Shown here: piece after piece, positions 43,027-53,002 of the stretch
How positions within the stretch are numbered: the first letter of the stretch is position 1
Layout of the letters: the number at the start of each line of letters is the position of its first letter
The notes under the pieces: model-generated
The model's database searches: none
What the model was told of the DNA's origin: nothing
What the model saw: only the letters and a program-made list of their open reading frames with translations
Position numbers and translations under genes: made by a program
Source of the DNA: Roseiarcus sp963758335
GTDB taxonomy: Bacteria; Pseudomonadota; Alphaproteobacteria; Rhizobiales; Beijerinckiaceae
Length of the DNA: 64,000 nucleotides
Direction: 5' to 3'
Assembly: GCA_963758335.1 (NCBI GenBank)
Contig: CAVWVF010000004.1
Location: 1,116,001-1,180,000, forward strand

Positions 43027-45359
43027 AGCGCCCGGCGCGTCCCGGGATCTTCCTCGTTGCGGCCCGCGAACTGCGCTGGATGCGTCGCGACCGCGTCGCG
43101 CTTTTCCTCGCGATCGGCGTTCCGCTGATTGCCTTCGCGCTGCTTGCCTTCGCCTTCAGCAATCCGGTCATCCGCGATTTGCGGGTCAGCGTCGTCGACG
43201 ACGATCGGTCTTCGACTTCGATGACCTTCATTCAGGCGATCGCGTCCGCGCCGGGGGTGCGAGTCGCGGAACGGTCCACCGACTTGACGAGCGCCATGCA
43301 CGCGATTCGCTCGGGCGAAGCGATCGCCTCCGTCTACATCCCGCCCAATTTCCAGCGGGACTTTCAATCGGAGAAGCGGCCGCAGATCGTCGTCTTCTTC
43401 AACAGGCAGTACCTCACGCCCGGGAACAACGCTTCGAGCGCGCTCTCCGGCGCGATCAACGCGGCGACCGCGTCCCTGGCCAGGTCGGGACCGTCCTCGA
43501 CTTTTCATCTCGGGGCCATCGCCATCCAGCAGTACACGCTCACCAATCCCGCCCTCAACTTTGCGCAGTTTCTGCTTCGCGCGATCCTGCCCACCGTTCT
43601 GCATGTGGTGGTCGCGGTATCGGCTGGCTACGCTGTCGGCTCGGAATTCTCCACGCGGAGTCGAAGGGCATGGCTCAAGGCAGCGGGGGGCAGCCCGCTT
43701 GCGGCGCTCTTCGGGAAGCTCGCGCCCTTGTTCGGCATCTTCGTGGTGATGGCGTCGATCGGAAGCGGGATCGTCCACGGGCTCTTTGCGGTCCCGTTTC
43801 GTGGCGACGCCGTTCTCATGGGCGGGGCGGGGTGCCTGCTTGTGCTCGCTTATCTGGCGGTTGGGGCGCTGTTCCAACTGCTCGTGCTCAATCTTCCGCT
43901 CGGACTGAGCATCACAGGCATCTTCTGCTCGCCCGCGTTCGGCTTCGCCGGCGTTGGATTTCCAATTTTGGCCATGAACGGGTTCGCGCAATTCTGGGGC
44001 GATCTTCTGCCGTTGCGCTGGTACATCCAGATCCTGTTCGACCAGGCCGTGCGCGGCTTGCCGACATGGGCGACCGCGTCTTCGTTCGCTGTCCTCGCCG
44101 GGATTGCGGTTGGCGTGACCGCGCTCTGTTGGGCGCGCCTTCGCCTCATCGCGGGAAGGATCGAGGCCTATCGCGTCCCCTCGCCGGCGCCAGAGACGGT
44201 CGGGTCCTCTGCGGTCGGCGGAACCCTGTTCGCGGAGCTAAAGGCCGTCGTGAGCGATACGGGCGTCGCCGGCATGATCATCCTCGCGCCCTTGCTCTAT
44301 GGGCTTCTCTATCCGCAGCCTTATCTGGAGCAGCTTCTGCGCAATCTGCCGATCGCCGTGGTCGACCAGGACCACACGGAGCTCAGCCGGGAGTTCATTC
44401 AGGCGCTGGAAGCGGACGAGGCGCTGAAGGTCGCCGAGGCGCCGGCCGATCTCCCCGAGGCGCGACGGGCGCTCGATGAGCGGCTAGTGTTCGGCATCGT
44501 CGTTATCCCGAAAGGCACTGAGCGCGACGTTCTGCAGGGTAAGCGGGCCGGGGTCGCGGCCTACATCGATTCCGCGTATTTCCTTGTCTACAGCCGCATC
44601 GGGGAAGGGATCTCCGGCGCCACTCAGGCGGTTGACTCGGCGATAGCGGCCCAGGGCGCGCGCGTCGATGGAAGCCTCGCGCACGCTGCGCTCGTCAAGA
44701 GCTCGCCGGTCGACCTTTTGACCGAGCCGCTCTTCAACCCAACCGGCGGCTATGCGAGTTACGTCGTCCCGGCCGCGTTCGTGTTGATCCTGCAGCAGAC
44801 GCTTCTTATGGGGGCGGCCTCCCTCGGAGGAATCGCGTTTGAGCGAGGCGGCCGAGCGGCGCGGCGGGTGCGCGGCTCGGTCGGCGCGATGTTCGGTCAG
44901 GCGCTGGCGCATCTCTGCCTGGCCGCGCCCGGACTGGCGCTCTACCTCATCATCTTGCCGAGGATCTACGGCTTCTCGACCCTGGGGAATCCTATCGAGC
45001 TGCTCCTCATGGCCATCCCTTTCGTGTTGGCCGTCAGCTTCCTGGCGCAGTTCGTGGCCTCTGGGTTCAAGCGCCGCGAGACCGCGGTGCTGCTCTTCAT
45101 CGCGACCGGCCTTCCGCTGTTTTTCCTGGTCGGCGTCTCCTGGCCGCTGGAACGGATACCCGACAGTCTGAGATTGGCGAGCCGCGTCTTTCCCAGCACA
45201 TCCGCGATCGACGGCCTCGTCCGCATCAACCAGATGGGCGCGAGCCTGCGCGACGTGTCGCGTGATTGGCTGACCTTGTGGGGATTGGCGGCCGCTTACG
45301 CCCTGCTTGTGGTCCTGGCGACGCGCCTCTTGAATTGGGGAGACGCGCTTGAGCACTAG
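43023..45359 (+). CDS. ABC-2 type permease, two fused permease domains
   Basis: ATG 43023 (MKRPARPGIFLVAARELRWM) overlaps the HlyD stop; 778 aa, no damage. Each half has an N-terminal membrane helix (VALFLAIGVPLIAFALLAFA; GMIILAPLLYGLLYPQPYL), a large periplasmic domain (VSVVDDDRSSTSMTFIQAIA; IAVVDQDHTELSREFIQALE) and five C-terminal helices. This is a duplicated ABC2_membrane_3 protein, like YhhJ-type permeases but fused. With HlyD it would export a substrate or drug; no ATP-binding subunit is present in the window. Probably intact but without its complete partner. Confidence 0.9.
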   Translation: MKRPARPGIFLVAARELRWMRRDRVALFLAIGVPLIAFALLAFAFSNPVIRDLRVSVVDDDRSSTSMTFIQAIASAPGVRVAERSTDLTSAMHAIRSGEAIASVYIPPNFQRDFQSEKRPQIVVFFNRQYLTPGNNASSALSGAINAATASLARSGPSSTFHLGAIAIQQYTLTNPALNFAQFLLRAILPTVLHVVVAVSAGYAVGSEFSTRSRRAWLKAAGGSPLAALFGKLAPLFGIFVVMASIGSGIVHGLFAVPFRGDAVLMGGAGCLLVLAYLAVGALFQLLVLNLPLGLSITGIFCSPAFGFAGVGFPILAMNGFAQFWGDLLPLRWYIQILFDQAVRGLPTWATASSFAVLAGIAVGVTALCWARLRLIAGRIEAYRVPSPAPETVGSSAVGGTLFAELKAVVSDTGVAGMIILAPLLYGLLYPQPYLEQLLRNLPIAVVDQDHTELSREFIQALEADEALKVAEAPADLPEARRALDERLVFGIVVIPKGTERDVLQGKRAGVAAYIDSAYFLVYSRIGEGISGATQAVDSAIAAQGARVDGSLAHAALVKSSPVDLLTEPLFNPTGGYASYVVPAAFVLILQQTLLMGAASLGGIAFERGGRAARRVRGSVGAMFGQALAHLCLAAPGLALYLIILPRIYGFSTLGNPIELLLMAIPFVLAVSFLAQFVASGFKRRETAVLLFIATGLPLFFLVGVSWPLERIPDSLRLASRVFPSTSAIDGLVRINQMGASLRDVSRDWLTLWGLAAAYALLVVLATRLLNWGDALEH

Positions 45360-45460
45360 GTCCGGCCGGTCGCGCGCCTTGCTTTTCCCGATTCCCTAAG
45401 CGCGCGCGATCGCGGAGACCGGTTTCGCCGGACTGCGTCCGGCGCCCCGCCTCGATCCGG

Positions 45461-46195
45461 TCACCGCCGCTCGTCGCCAACGCCGAGTTCTCGCCACAAC
45501 CACGTGAAGTCGTAGGCGCCCATCGGATCCTCGGGACGCTGCTGCGCTGATTGGTTCTCCAGCATCTTCAGCCACGCGATCACCTTCTTCCGGCCTTTCG
45601 CAGTCTTGACCGCCTTGCGCGGCGTCTGGCCGCCGAGCACCGGGATCGGCTCGTCCAGCGTCTTGCGATAGTGATCCGTCAGGGCCTGATGAACGATGCT
45701 TCGCTCCTCGTCCGGCGGGAGGCGAACGATGTCCTGTTCCGAATGCTCCCGCGATGACGCCATCATCTGTTCGATGCTCTGCCGCTCGACGAGAGGAGCG
45801 CGCGCGAGGCCGGCGAGAACAGGCTCCAGCATTGCGCGCCCGCGGGCGGCGCGCGCTTCGGAATTGACCGATAGCGTCACGGTCTTCGTCCCGAGTTCGA
45901 TGGTTCCGAGCACAATGGCGCCGTCGTCCATCGTCACGCCAAAGGCTTGGGCGCCAGTCGAGCTGCGCTTCGCGGCCTTCCGCGGCGGCGCTTTCGCCTC
46001 GATCCAATTCCAGAAGCCGTCGCTCTCCTTCCAGAGGGAAGGAAGGTCATCCAGAGCTGTGCGGATCGCCGGCAGTTTCGCCTTCGAGATCAGCGGGAAA
46101 TGCACCGTGATGAACTCGAGCGGATCGCCATCGGTGTTCTCGATCTGCGGCAAGGTCGGATTGAGCGACCGTCTGAGCGCGTCATTCAGCCACAC
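45461..46195 (-). CDS. Hypothetical protein, 5'-truncated (plasmid-type)
   Basis: WLNDALRRSLNPTLPQIENT, DGDPLEFITVHFPLISKAKL, DDGAIVLGTIELGTKTVTLS, VNSEARAARGRAMLEPVLAG, ALTDHYRKTLDEPIPVLGGQ, TPRKAVKTAKGRKKVIAWLK, DPMGAYDFTWLWRELGVG. The segment HYR..LDEPIP.L.G.TPR.A resembles the C-terminal part of SEC-C/MbcA-like proteins. The reading frame begins inside the preceding ORF; the true 5' end is lost at about 46195, where the other fragment begins. Confidence 0.6.
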   Translation of the reverse strand: MWLNDALRRSLNPTLPQIENTDGDPLEFITVHFPLISKAKLPAIRTALDDLPSLWKESDGFWNWIEAKAPPRKAAKRSSTGAQAFGVTMDDGAIVLGTIELGTKTVTLSVNSEARAARGRAMLEPVLAGLARAPLVERQSIEQMMASSREHSEQDIVRLPPDEERSIVHQALTDHYRKTLDEPIPVLGGQTPRKAVKTAKGRKKVIAWLKMLENQSAQQRPEDPMGAYDFTWLWRELGVGDERR

Positions 46196-46649
46196 GCTTG
46201 TCGCGCCGGGAGAATTGTTGCTCGGTCTTGTAGATGTGGGCGAGGACATCACGGATGTTGAGGCCGAACGCGGGCTCCGACCAGTTGCGGCCCCGTTCGG
46301 GCTCCAAGAGCTCCCTCAGCGTGATGATTTGCGGGCGAAGTGTGTGCTCCTGGCGGAGCGCGCCGAAGCCGGCTTCTTCAAGCAAACCCTTTTCGGTCTC
46401 CACATAGACGTCGGGCTCGAAAAAGCGCGCGTATCCCTTTGCGACCTCGACGCCCTTGAAGCGTTGGTAAATCTCCGGCCCCCATTCCTTGGGCGCGCGC
46501 TTGAATACCGGAATGATCGGATTGTAGATGCCGCCCCATAAGCAGGTGCAAACGCGCATAATAGCGCGGACCGACGCCAAATCGGTCGGCGGTGTGAGAA
46601 AGCCAATGCGGGTTGGCCTCAAAAGAATTTCTGCCGAGAGTTCGGACAT
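46196..46649 (-). pseudogene. N-terminal part of a large hypothetical protein
   Basis: ATG 46649 (MSELSAEILLRPTRIGFLTP) continues PTDLASVRAIMRVCTCLWGG, IYNPIIPVFKRAPKEWGPEI, YQRFKGVEVAKGYARFFEPD, VYVETEKGLLEEAGFGALRQ, NIRDVLAHIYKTEQQF. I recall this start from very long proteins of unknown function that occur in accessory regions. Here it is cut after about 145 residues. Confidence 0.65.
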
Positions 46650-46689
46650 GCCAGTTCATTCTGCCGAGCCTCGGGCCGAAGGAAAAGGC

Positions 46690-46999
46690 GCGTTTTCAGG
46701 TTGCTGTGGCCAAGGGGGTCGCCCGGCCGCAGCGGCATCTGACCGCAGGCGAGCCTCAGATCACGCCGGAGAAGGTCTAGCGGCTGACCCTGCTGCGGCG
46801 CGACAAGCATGGTCCACCTGGGCTGCGCCAAGCCTACGCTCGGCTCATCATGGATGAAGTCACTGTCAGCGACGACGAAATCCGCATCAACGGCTCTAAA
46901 GCGGTTTTGGCCCCATGTGCGGCAGCGGACGATGCTGCCGCGCCTGCGATTCTCACTCTTGTTCGGAGTCGTGTGCCCGAAAGGAATCGAACTCTGCCG
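46690..46999 (+). pseudogene. Serine recombinase C-terminal fragment
   Basis: RLTLLRRDKHGPPGLRQAYA, RLIMDEVTVSDDEIRINGSK and AVLAPCAAADDAAAPAIL match the C-terminus of large site-specific recombinases (AYLRLFVDEVTVSDDEIRI.GSK.AL). A TAG stop lies in frame upstream near 46779. Remnant only. Confidence 0.6.
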
Positions 47000-47062
47000 T
47001 AGCAGAGGCCTTACGGCTGGAGCGTCAGTATCAAACGCCGCGGGCTGATGGGCTTGTCGGAC

Positions 47063-47195
47063 ATCGCGAAAGCTCCTGTCTCGCATGGGGTTGTGAACCC
47101 CACGATTTTGAGACAGGCCCCGGCCCTCGCATCGGCCCTGACCTTCAACCCCCCGCAGCTACCTCTCGCCGCCACTACCGCGCGAGCGGTTTAGT
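47063..47195. repeat. Hairpin repeat, copy 3, with start of recombinase
   Basis: CGCGAAAGCTCCTGTCTCGC ... CCGCGCGAGCGGTTT matches copies 1 and 2 with more differences; the hairpin is 47076-47116. On its left, minus strand, are the first codons of the recombinase (MSDKPISPR) as in copy 1. Confidence 0.75.
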
Positions 47196-47251
47196 CCCCG
47201 GGCGGCAAACAGACATTCCCGGCGCCTGTGCGGGAATGACCGGTGTCCGCC

Positions 47252-50100
47252 CTAAGCCGGTCCCTGACGGCGTCGCATGCCCCGCGCGCCCCTATGGGAA
47301 GGGCGACGCTTTTCAGGAACGGAAACCTCGACCTGGGCCACGTTCGCAGTGGCGGTCGCGGGCTGCGCGCCAAAGAGCGCCGCGAGCTTCTGGCCGATGG
47401 GCGAGCCAATCCCCGTGCAGGGGTCCGGGCCCTTTTGGGCCCGGAAGAACCCGTTGTCGCCCGTGACGATGTCGGTGAAGCACGTCTGGTTGAGCCACAG
47501 CCGAGGCGTGACGAGCGTTTGTGGCGTCGACAGGCTGAGCTTGCGGCCGAAGGCTGCGAATAGTCCTGCATGGAGCGGAGCGACCGCGCTTGTCCCGCCA
47601 AAAGCGAGAGTCTGGCCGTGGGCGACGATGTTGTAGCCCAAGTTGGGATCGGCGTTGGCGGAAACGTCCGGGACCATCCGTCCGGGCCCATGCGGGGCCC
47701 CCGCCTGCCAGAGGGGCATCGGCGTAAAGATCGTCGAGAAGCCCCCGCCGGTCCCCGAGCCGCTGGGGTTGCCCGGATCGTTGTTCCAGACGGTTTCTTC
47801 ACCGCCGCCGTGCGGCTTCGATGTGCCGCCGCAGCCAACGACGAACGGCGACGAGGAGGGCAGATCGACGTTCGCGGGCGTCGGCCCGCCGTCGCTCGAA
47901 TCGTTGTCGCCTGACGCCGCGAAGACCGTCATGCCGGCGGCCGCAGCCGCCTGGGCCGCCGCGTTCAATCGGCCGGCGAAGTCGATTCCCGCCGCATGTC
48001 CGGCAGCCTGCCAGTTGGCCTCGTCAGTGCCCCAGGAGATGGAGCAGACGTCGCACCCGTCGGCCGCCGCTGCCGAGATCGCTGTCGCCATCGACCCCCA
48101 GTCGCTCGCGTCCGCCCAATAGACCCGGATCGTCGCGGGCTGTCCGGTCGCCACGCTGTAGGCGGCCGCGGCCACTTGGATGTCGAGGGCCACTTCGCCG
48201 TCCGGGTTGGTCGAAGGATCGCCGCCGGGATTCGGAGCATTGCCGGCCCCGCCGATCGGCACGTCTACGATGGCCGGCTTCGGAAGGTTGACCCTTGCGA
48301 AATAGGCGTCGATGTCAGACTGCAGCCAGCCCCCGGCGAACTCGACGGTCGCGATCACGCCCCCGCCTGCGAGGCCCGTGGGCCAGGAATAGGCGGCGCA
48401 GAGGTCGGCGACTTCCCACGGTTCGGTGCCGACAGCCGCGGGGCGGGTCGCGCCGCCGGGCTCGCGCAGGATGAAGTAGGGATGGATCGGCGTCCTGATC
48501 GTTCGCGCGATGAGGGCCATCCGATTGAGTTGCGCGGTGACAGCGTGGGTCGCACCGTCATAAAGCGTCGCGAGGTCGGCCTTGAGCGCGGTCCGCGAGT
48601 TTCCATCGAGATAGACCATGTGCCCGGAGGGGTGGTTGCGAATCGTCAGGTTCGCACGCGCCGGGGCGTTCTGAAGCGGCATGGCGTCCAGCGTCAGCTT
48701 CGTCTGGTAGAAGGGCGTTACAGAATCGAAATAGCCGTTCGCCGACAACACGAGGAGGTCAGGATTGGCCGCCATCGTCGCCGCGAGGTCGCCGGCCGTG
48801 TAGAGCGTGGGATTGCCTTGGCTGTCGGGGTTTTGGACCGCACCGGTCGGGTCGGTATGGCGGAAGTCCCAGAACTGGAACGCCTGGTCGTTGAGGTCGA
48901 CGTAATTCGATGTCGAGGTGAACAGGAGTTCGGTGTTGAGATAGGTGTTCCACATTGCGGTGTATACGCCGCCGACGGCCGCCATGGTCGGATCGTTCTT
49001 GCCGCCGTCGGGCGACACGATCGCTGCGATGCCGGTGTCGATGCCCGTCACACGGCCGTCATAAGCGCCGAGCGCGAGCCCCTGGTCCTGCAGCAGCGTG
49101 ATCAGGAACAGGGAATGACCGAGCCGGTCGGCGGCTTCGACGTTGAGCTGCCAGGCGATAAGCACGTTCGCAGGGATGTCGAGATATTGGGACAGCGTCT
49201 GGACGGTCGTCGGATCCTGATTGGGATAGGCGGCGAGCGCTTTCGCGTAGGGTCCCGAGGAGAACTGGGTCACCGTGTCCATGAAAGCCGGCAGGCTCAC
49301 CGGCGGAGGGTTGAGACCGGTCTTGTTGTGATACCAGGCGTCCGCCGCGAACGTCGGCATGAGCCCCACGGCGTTGCTGAAATTGGCCGGGTAGTCGAGG
49401 ACACTCGATTGCAGCGTAAGACCATTGAGATCGATTCCATCCTCGTGAAGCATCCAGGCGAGGACGCAGGTGCGTGCGGTGCCATAGGATTCTCCGTACA
49501 GGAATTTGGGCGAGTTCCAGCGGCCATTGGCTGTCAGATACCGCTTGATGAACTGCTTGATCGACCGCGCGTCCTGATCGACGCCCCAGAAGTCCCGGTT
49601 CTTGAATGGCGCGATCGCCGATGAATACCCCGTTCCGACCGGATTGATATAGACGAGGTCGCTTCGGTCGATGAGGCTGTCGGGATTGTCCTCCATCGTG
49701 TAGGGCGGCGGCGGCGTGAAGCCCGGCATGTTCGTCTTGATTCGGCGGGGGCGAACGACCCGAGAAGCAGGAACACCGCCGAAGAACCCGGGCCTCCGTT
49801 ATAGAAGAAGGTCACCGGGCGCATGTTGGCCGCGGCCCCGTCCCTGGTGAAGGCGACGTAGAAGAACTTGGCCGACGGCTTTGAGCTGACAGGATCGACC
49901 GCGACGAGATGCCCGGCCGTCGCGGTATAGGCGATCGAGACGCCGCCGATCGTCACGACGTGATGAGTAATCGCCGCCGCCTCGGTGACGTCCGTGATCG
50001 AATCATCCGGGCCCGAACCGTAGGCGGTCGTATCCAGATAAGGCTGGTCGGCGGCCTGGCCGCCGGGTTGGTCGAAAGCAGGATGTAAGAGCTCGGTCAT
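47252..50100 (-). pseudogene. S10 carboxypeptidase - S53 sedolisin fusion peptidase, one frameshift
   Basis: ATG 50100 follows GGAAGGAAG. N-terminal S10 domain: VTFFYNGGPGSSAVFLLLGS (oxyanion GGPGSS), a one-base frameshift near 49745, then MPGFTPPPPYTMEDNPDSL, FLYGESYGTARTCVLAW (nucleophile Ser in GESYG), SANGYFDSVTPFYQTK (Asp), RNHPSGHMVYLD (His). C-terminal S53 domain from about residue 590: TVEFAGGWLQSDIDAYF, DGEVALDIQVAAAAYSV (Glu and Asp of sedolisins), FAASGDNDSSDGG (oxyanion Asp), AFGGTSAVAPLHAGL (Ser). About 949 aa. Both active sites look complete. No signal peptide is visible. Confidence 0.88.
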
Positions 50101-50451
50101 CGGCTTCCTTCCGATGGCGTCTTCGCCAACGCCGTCCTCGCTGCCCCCTACAACTTCCCCAATTCGTCGCCTCGCTCGCCGCCCGTCGGCGTGCCTCGCA
50201 TCACGGCGCTCCTTGCCGCAGTCCAGGACTCTGCCATCCTCGCGTAGGGTGGAGCTTAAGGCCAACAAACAACTTCAACGCCCATCATACGTTCGCGGTC
50301 GTTAAACGCCAATCCACGGAATGTCCGGTTCTTGCGCATTGCCGTCCGTCGTCCGCGGCATCGTCTTAGTCAGTCTCGTTGCGACATCATCCCGGGATGA
50401 TGCGAGCTTGTTGCCGTTACGCCGGGATTCCTGCGGCAGAAGGAGGTTTTC
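50101..50451. other. Divergent intergenic region
   Basis: Holds the ribosome site of the leftward peptidase gene and AGAAGGAGG of the rightward esterase gene. No further gene supported. Confidence 0.5.
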
Positions 50452-50870
50452 GTGAGCACGACTCCACGCAGCGATCATTCGCCCACAGACGCCATAGTGG
50501 CTGTTTCAGAGGGGTTGGAAATTCCGGCTCACAAAGTCCCGGTCCCCACGACCGTAAGCCCCGAAATGCAGACGATCATCGGCGCGCCGCGAAGACCAGC
50601 TTCGACGTTGCGACTTTGCCCGGACTATGCAAGCGGTTGCGCGTCAAATTCGAGACAACGAGGCTCGACGGGGTCCGCGCGTATTTGGTCACGCCTGAGG
50701 ACATCGCGCCCGAAAATCGAAACCGGTTGCTTATCCACGTGCACGGCGGCTGCTATGTCCTCAGTTCGGGCGAGGCCGGATTGCCCGAAGCGATTCTGAT
50801 GGCCGGGTTCGGTCGCTTCAAAGTGGCCGCCGTCGAGCGCCCGGGCACGCCAAAGCCGCAAGCTACAAGG
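50452..50870 (+). pseudogene. Hormone-sensitive-lipase-type esterase, truncated
   Basis: GTG 50452 has AGAAGGAGG before it. LEIPAHKVPVPTTVSPEMQT then a frame change near 50595 to TTRLDGVRAYLVTPEDIAPE, NRNRLLIHVHGGCYVLSSGE: the HGG oxyanion motif of HSL-family esterases. The gene stops soon after; the GDSAG nucleophile region is missing. The following SYKELINDADFTRAVKSVIE (to 50965) is an unrelated fragment I cannot place. Confidence 0.7.
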
Positions 50871-51081
50871 AGCTGATCAACGACGCCGACTTTACCCGCG
50901 CGGTCAAATCTGTAATCGAGACATGCCGCGTCAATGTCGATCTCGCGCGAGTGACCTGCAAATGACAAGGCTTGCAGTCAACCGAGCGCCTTGCGCTTGA
51001 TGGCGTCCGCTTTCGTCTCGCGCGATAAACGGCGGATGGATCGCGGCTGGCGCATCGCGGGCAGGACGCTCGAAACCATCA

Positions 51082-51167
51082 GGCAGCTACCGGCTCTTCT
51101 ATCGCGTCGACGATGCGATCGACGTGCTCGCCATCCGGCACACTTCGCGCCGGCCCCCGTTTGAATA
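51082..51167 (+). pseudogene. RelE/ParE toxin C-terminal fragment
   Basis: GSYRLFYRVDDAIDVLAIRH, TSRRPPFE, stop TAA 51165. The strand pattern YR.FYRVD....VLAIRH is the end of RelE/ParE-type toxins. No antitoxin remains nearby. Confidence 0.6.
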
Positions 51168-51172
51168 AAGCG

Positions 51173-51586
51173 TCAGGCGAGGTCCACTGCGAGACGCTTG
51201 AGATCGGCGAGCGAGCAGTAGGCGAGGGCGGCTTCGTGAGTCGCCCGCAAGACTACGCGGGGTGCCTGGCCCGCCTCCATCGCTTCCTGCCAGCGGGGTG
51301 CGCACAAGCACCAGCGGTCGCCGGGCCTCAGGCCGGGAAAGCCGAATTCCGGCGTCGGGGTCGAAAGATCATTGCCGCGGGATTTGGAAAACTCGAGAAA
51401 CTCAGCAGTGATGACGGCGCAGACCGTGTGACTGCCGACGTCTTCTCGACTGGTGTTGCAGCAGCCGTCTCGAAAGAACCCCGTCATGGGCTTCATCGAG
51501 CAGTCTTCGAGCCGGTCGCCGAGGACGTTCCGGGGCGCCTCTGGCCGACCCCCTCCATTCCCGCTGTCGTCCCTCAGCATTGCCAA
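51173..51586 (-). CDS. DUF2237 family protein
   Basis: ATG 51586, 137 aa. ARNV-type start PRNVLGDRLEDCSMKPMTGF, FRDGCCNTSREDVGSHTVCA, VITAEFLEFSKSRGNDLSTP, EFGFPGLRPGDRWCLCAPRW, HEAALAYCSLADLKRLA. The Cys residues and PMTGFFRDGCC motif are diagnostic of DUF2237, a widespread cytosolic family of unknown function. The gene is complete. One of few ordinary chromosomal-type genes here. Confidence 0.92.
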   Translation of the reverse strand: MAMLRDDSGNGGGRPEAPRNVLGDRLEDCSMKPMTGFFRDGCCNTSREDVGSHTVCAVITAEFLEFSKSRGNDLSTPTPEFGFPGLRPGDRWCLCAPRWQEAMEAGQAPRVVLRATHEAALAYCSLADLKRLAVDLA

Positions 51587-51649
51587 CTCCTTGATCGCCG
51601 ACAGGCCCCGAATGCCGGCGTATACAGCGGCCTCTTTCTCTGGCTGCAG

Positions 51650-52516
51650 TTATGTCCCTTTCCGCTTGTCCCCTGTGGCCGGCGTAGCGGCTCGGTCAAG
51701 CGCGGACAGCCGATTTAGGGCCTCGCGTAACACGGTGGCGGCCTGACTCCGATCATCGGCGGACATCGCTTCGAGATCGAGTTCGAGTTTGAGGTTGGGG
51801 CGTTCTTCGTGAATGACCTGGCGCTGCCCGCCAAGGGTCTCATAGGTGTCGACGACCTGGTAGGTGGCGACGGGGTAGGCGATGCCCTTAACCGAGATGT
51901 GTCCGCGCGCCTCGCAATGGATCTGGTGGCGAATGTTCGCGTAAGTTCCATAAGATGTGAGGATCTCGCCTGGTGTGGCCGCAGCCTCAAGTCGGGACGC
52001 GAGGTTCACGCCGCCCCCGATGATGGTGTAGTCCATCCGATCCTCGCTGCCGAAGTTGCCGACGGTGCAGTAGCCCGTATTGATTCCCATTCGGCATTGG
52101 AGGGGCTTTTCGATGCCCGACTCCCGCCACTCGGCCTGCAGTTCCACCATCTTCTTCCGCATTGCGATGGCCATCTCGACGCAGGCGAGGGCGTCCTCCC
52201 TGACGCCGCGTTTGGCGGACCGCGCCTCCTTCTCGGGCGCCTTCTCTGGCGCCGGTTCGGCCACCTTGGCTTTGACGGATCGCGCCAGCTTTTCGGCGGC
52301 CGCGTCGGCCTTGCGCTTCGTTGGGCGGGGCGGCGTCTCGACGGCCGGTTCGGCCGGCGGCTCGCTTCGCTCGTCTCGGCGCTCGGCGAACTCCGTCTCG
52401 AACCGCGCCTCGGCGGCCAGCCAGAGCCGATCCGAGTGGCCCTCCGGCCGTCCTTCCTGCTCCCAAAGATCGTACGCGATCTCGCGAATAAGTCGCTCGC
52501 GATTGGTCATTGCCAC
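51650..52516 (-). CDS. DUF2934 domain fused to second half of a class III cyclase
   Basis: ATG 52516, 288 aa. Residues 1-40 (RERLIREIAYDLWEQEGRPE, GHSDRLWLAAEARFE) are a DUF2934 domain. A charged Ala/Pro/Lys linker (to about residue 110) follows. Then CVEMAIAMRKKMVELQAEWR, QCRMGINTGYCTVGNFGSED, RMDYTIIGGGVNLASRLEAA, GEILTSYGTYANIRHQI: the second half of a nucleotide cyclase domain. The first half, with the first metal-binding Asp (F.D..GFT), is absent. The frame is open throughout, so an in-frame deletion fused two genes. Unlikely to make cyclic nucleotide. Confidence 0.85.
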   Translation of the reverse strand: MAMTNRERLIREIAYDLWEQEGRPEGHSDRLWLAAEARFETEFAERRDERSEPPAEPAVETPPRPTKRKADAAAEKLARSVKAKVAEPAPEKAPEKEARSAKRGVREDALACVEMAIAMRKKMVELQAEWRESGIEKPLQCRMGINTGYCTVGNFGSEDRMDYTIIGGGVNLASRLEAAATPGEILTSYGTYANIRHQIHCEARGHISVKGIAYPVATYQVVDTYETLGGQRQVIHEERPNLKLELDLEAMSADDRSQAATVLREALNRLSALDRAATPATGDKRKGT

Positions 52517-53002
52517 TTCCTAGTGTCGTCGCAGTCGCAAGGCTCGTCCGCCGCCTCATCCCCGACGGGTCGTTCACCGCGGAGGACCCTTATATTGCGG
52601 CTCCCGGACGCGTCAACATTGCGCGACCATTCTTCATCGCCGGTGGCCGCGGCCCCGCTGCCCCAAGGAACGGTCACTTCCGAAACGTGATGCATGCGGG
52701 CGCTCTAAGAACGGGTTACATTTTGAACCAGCGTTGCGCCCGTTCCCTAAAAGTTGCATTAACCTGTCGAGAGCCCGATTCCGCGATTTCACGGAGTCCC
52801 GTCTCACGTCAGTGAGCCAAGACCCTTACGCCTTTCGAAGCCTATCTTGTCGGGTCCACCCGGGGCCGTGTGTCACCTCGCGCTGATGAGGAGTTGCCGG
52901 GTCGGTCAAAATGTGGGTCAAAAGAGACCTCCGTCTTGACACGGGCAATATGGGGCGGTTCGGCTACTCGGCAAGGCCGCTCGCGACCAACGGGCTCGCA
53001 GC
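52517..53002. other. No gene recognised; IS-end-like motif
   Basis: TCAAAATGTGGGTCAAAA at 52906-52923 is the exact reverse complement of 8999-9016. No protein supported. Confidence 0.4.

Noticed and set aside
42996..43991. Minus-strand ORF of 331 aa opposite the ABC permease
   Set aside because: Highly charged shadow; the plus strand encodes clear membrane helices.
47996..49624. Plus-strand ORF of 542 aa opposite the S10-S53 gene
   Set aside because: Valine/arginine/glycine-rich shadow; the minus strand carries complete catalytic motifs.
51809..52690. Plus-strand ORF of 293 aa opposite the cyclase fusion
   Set aside because: Shadow of the DUF2934-cyclase gene without family motifs.
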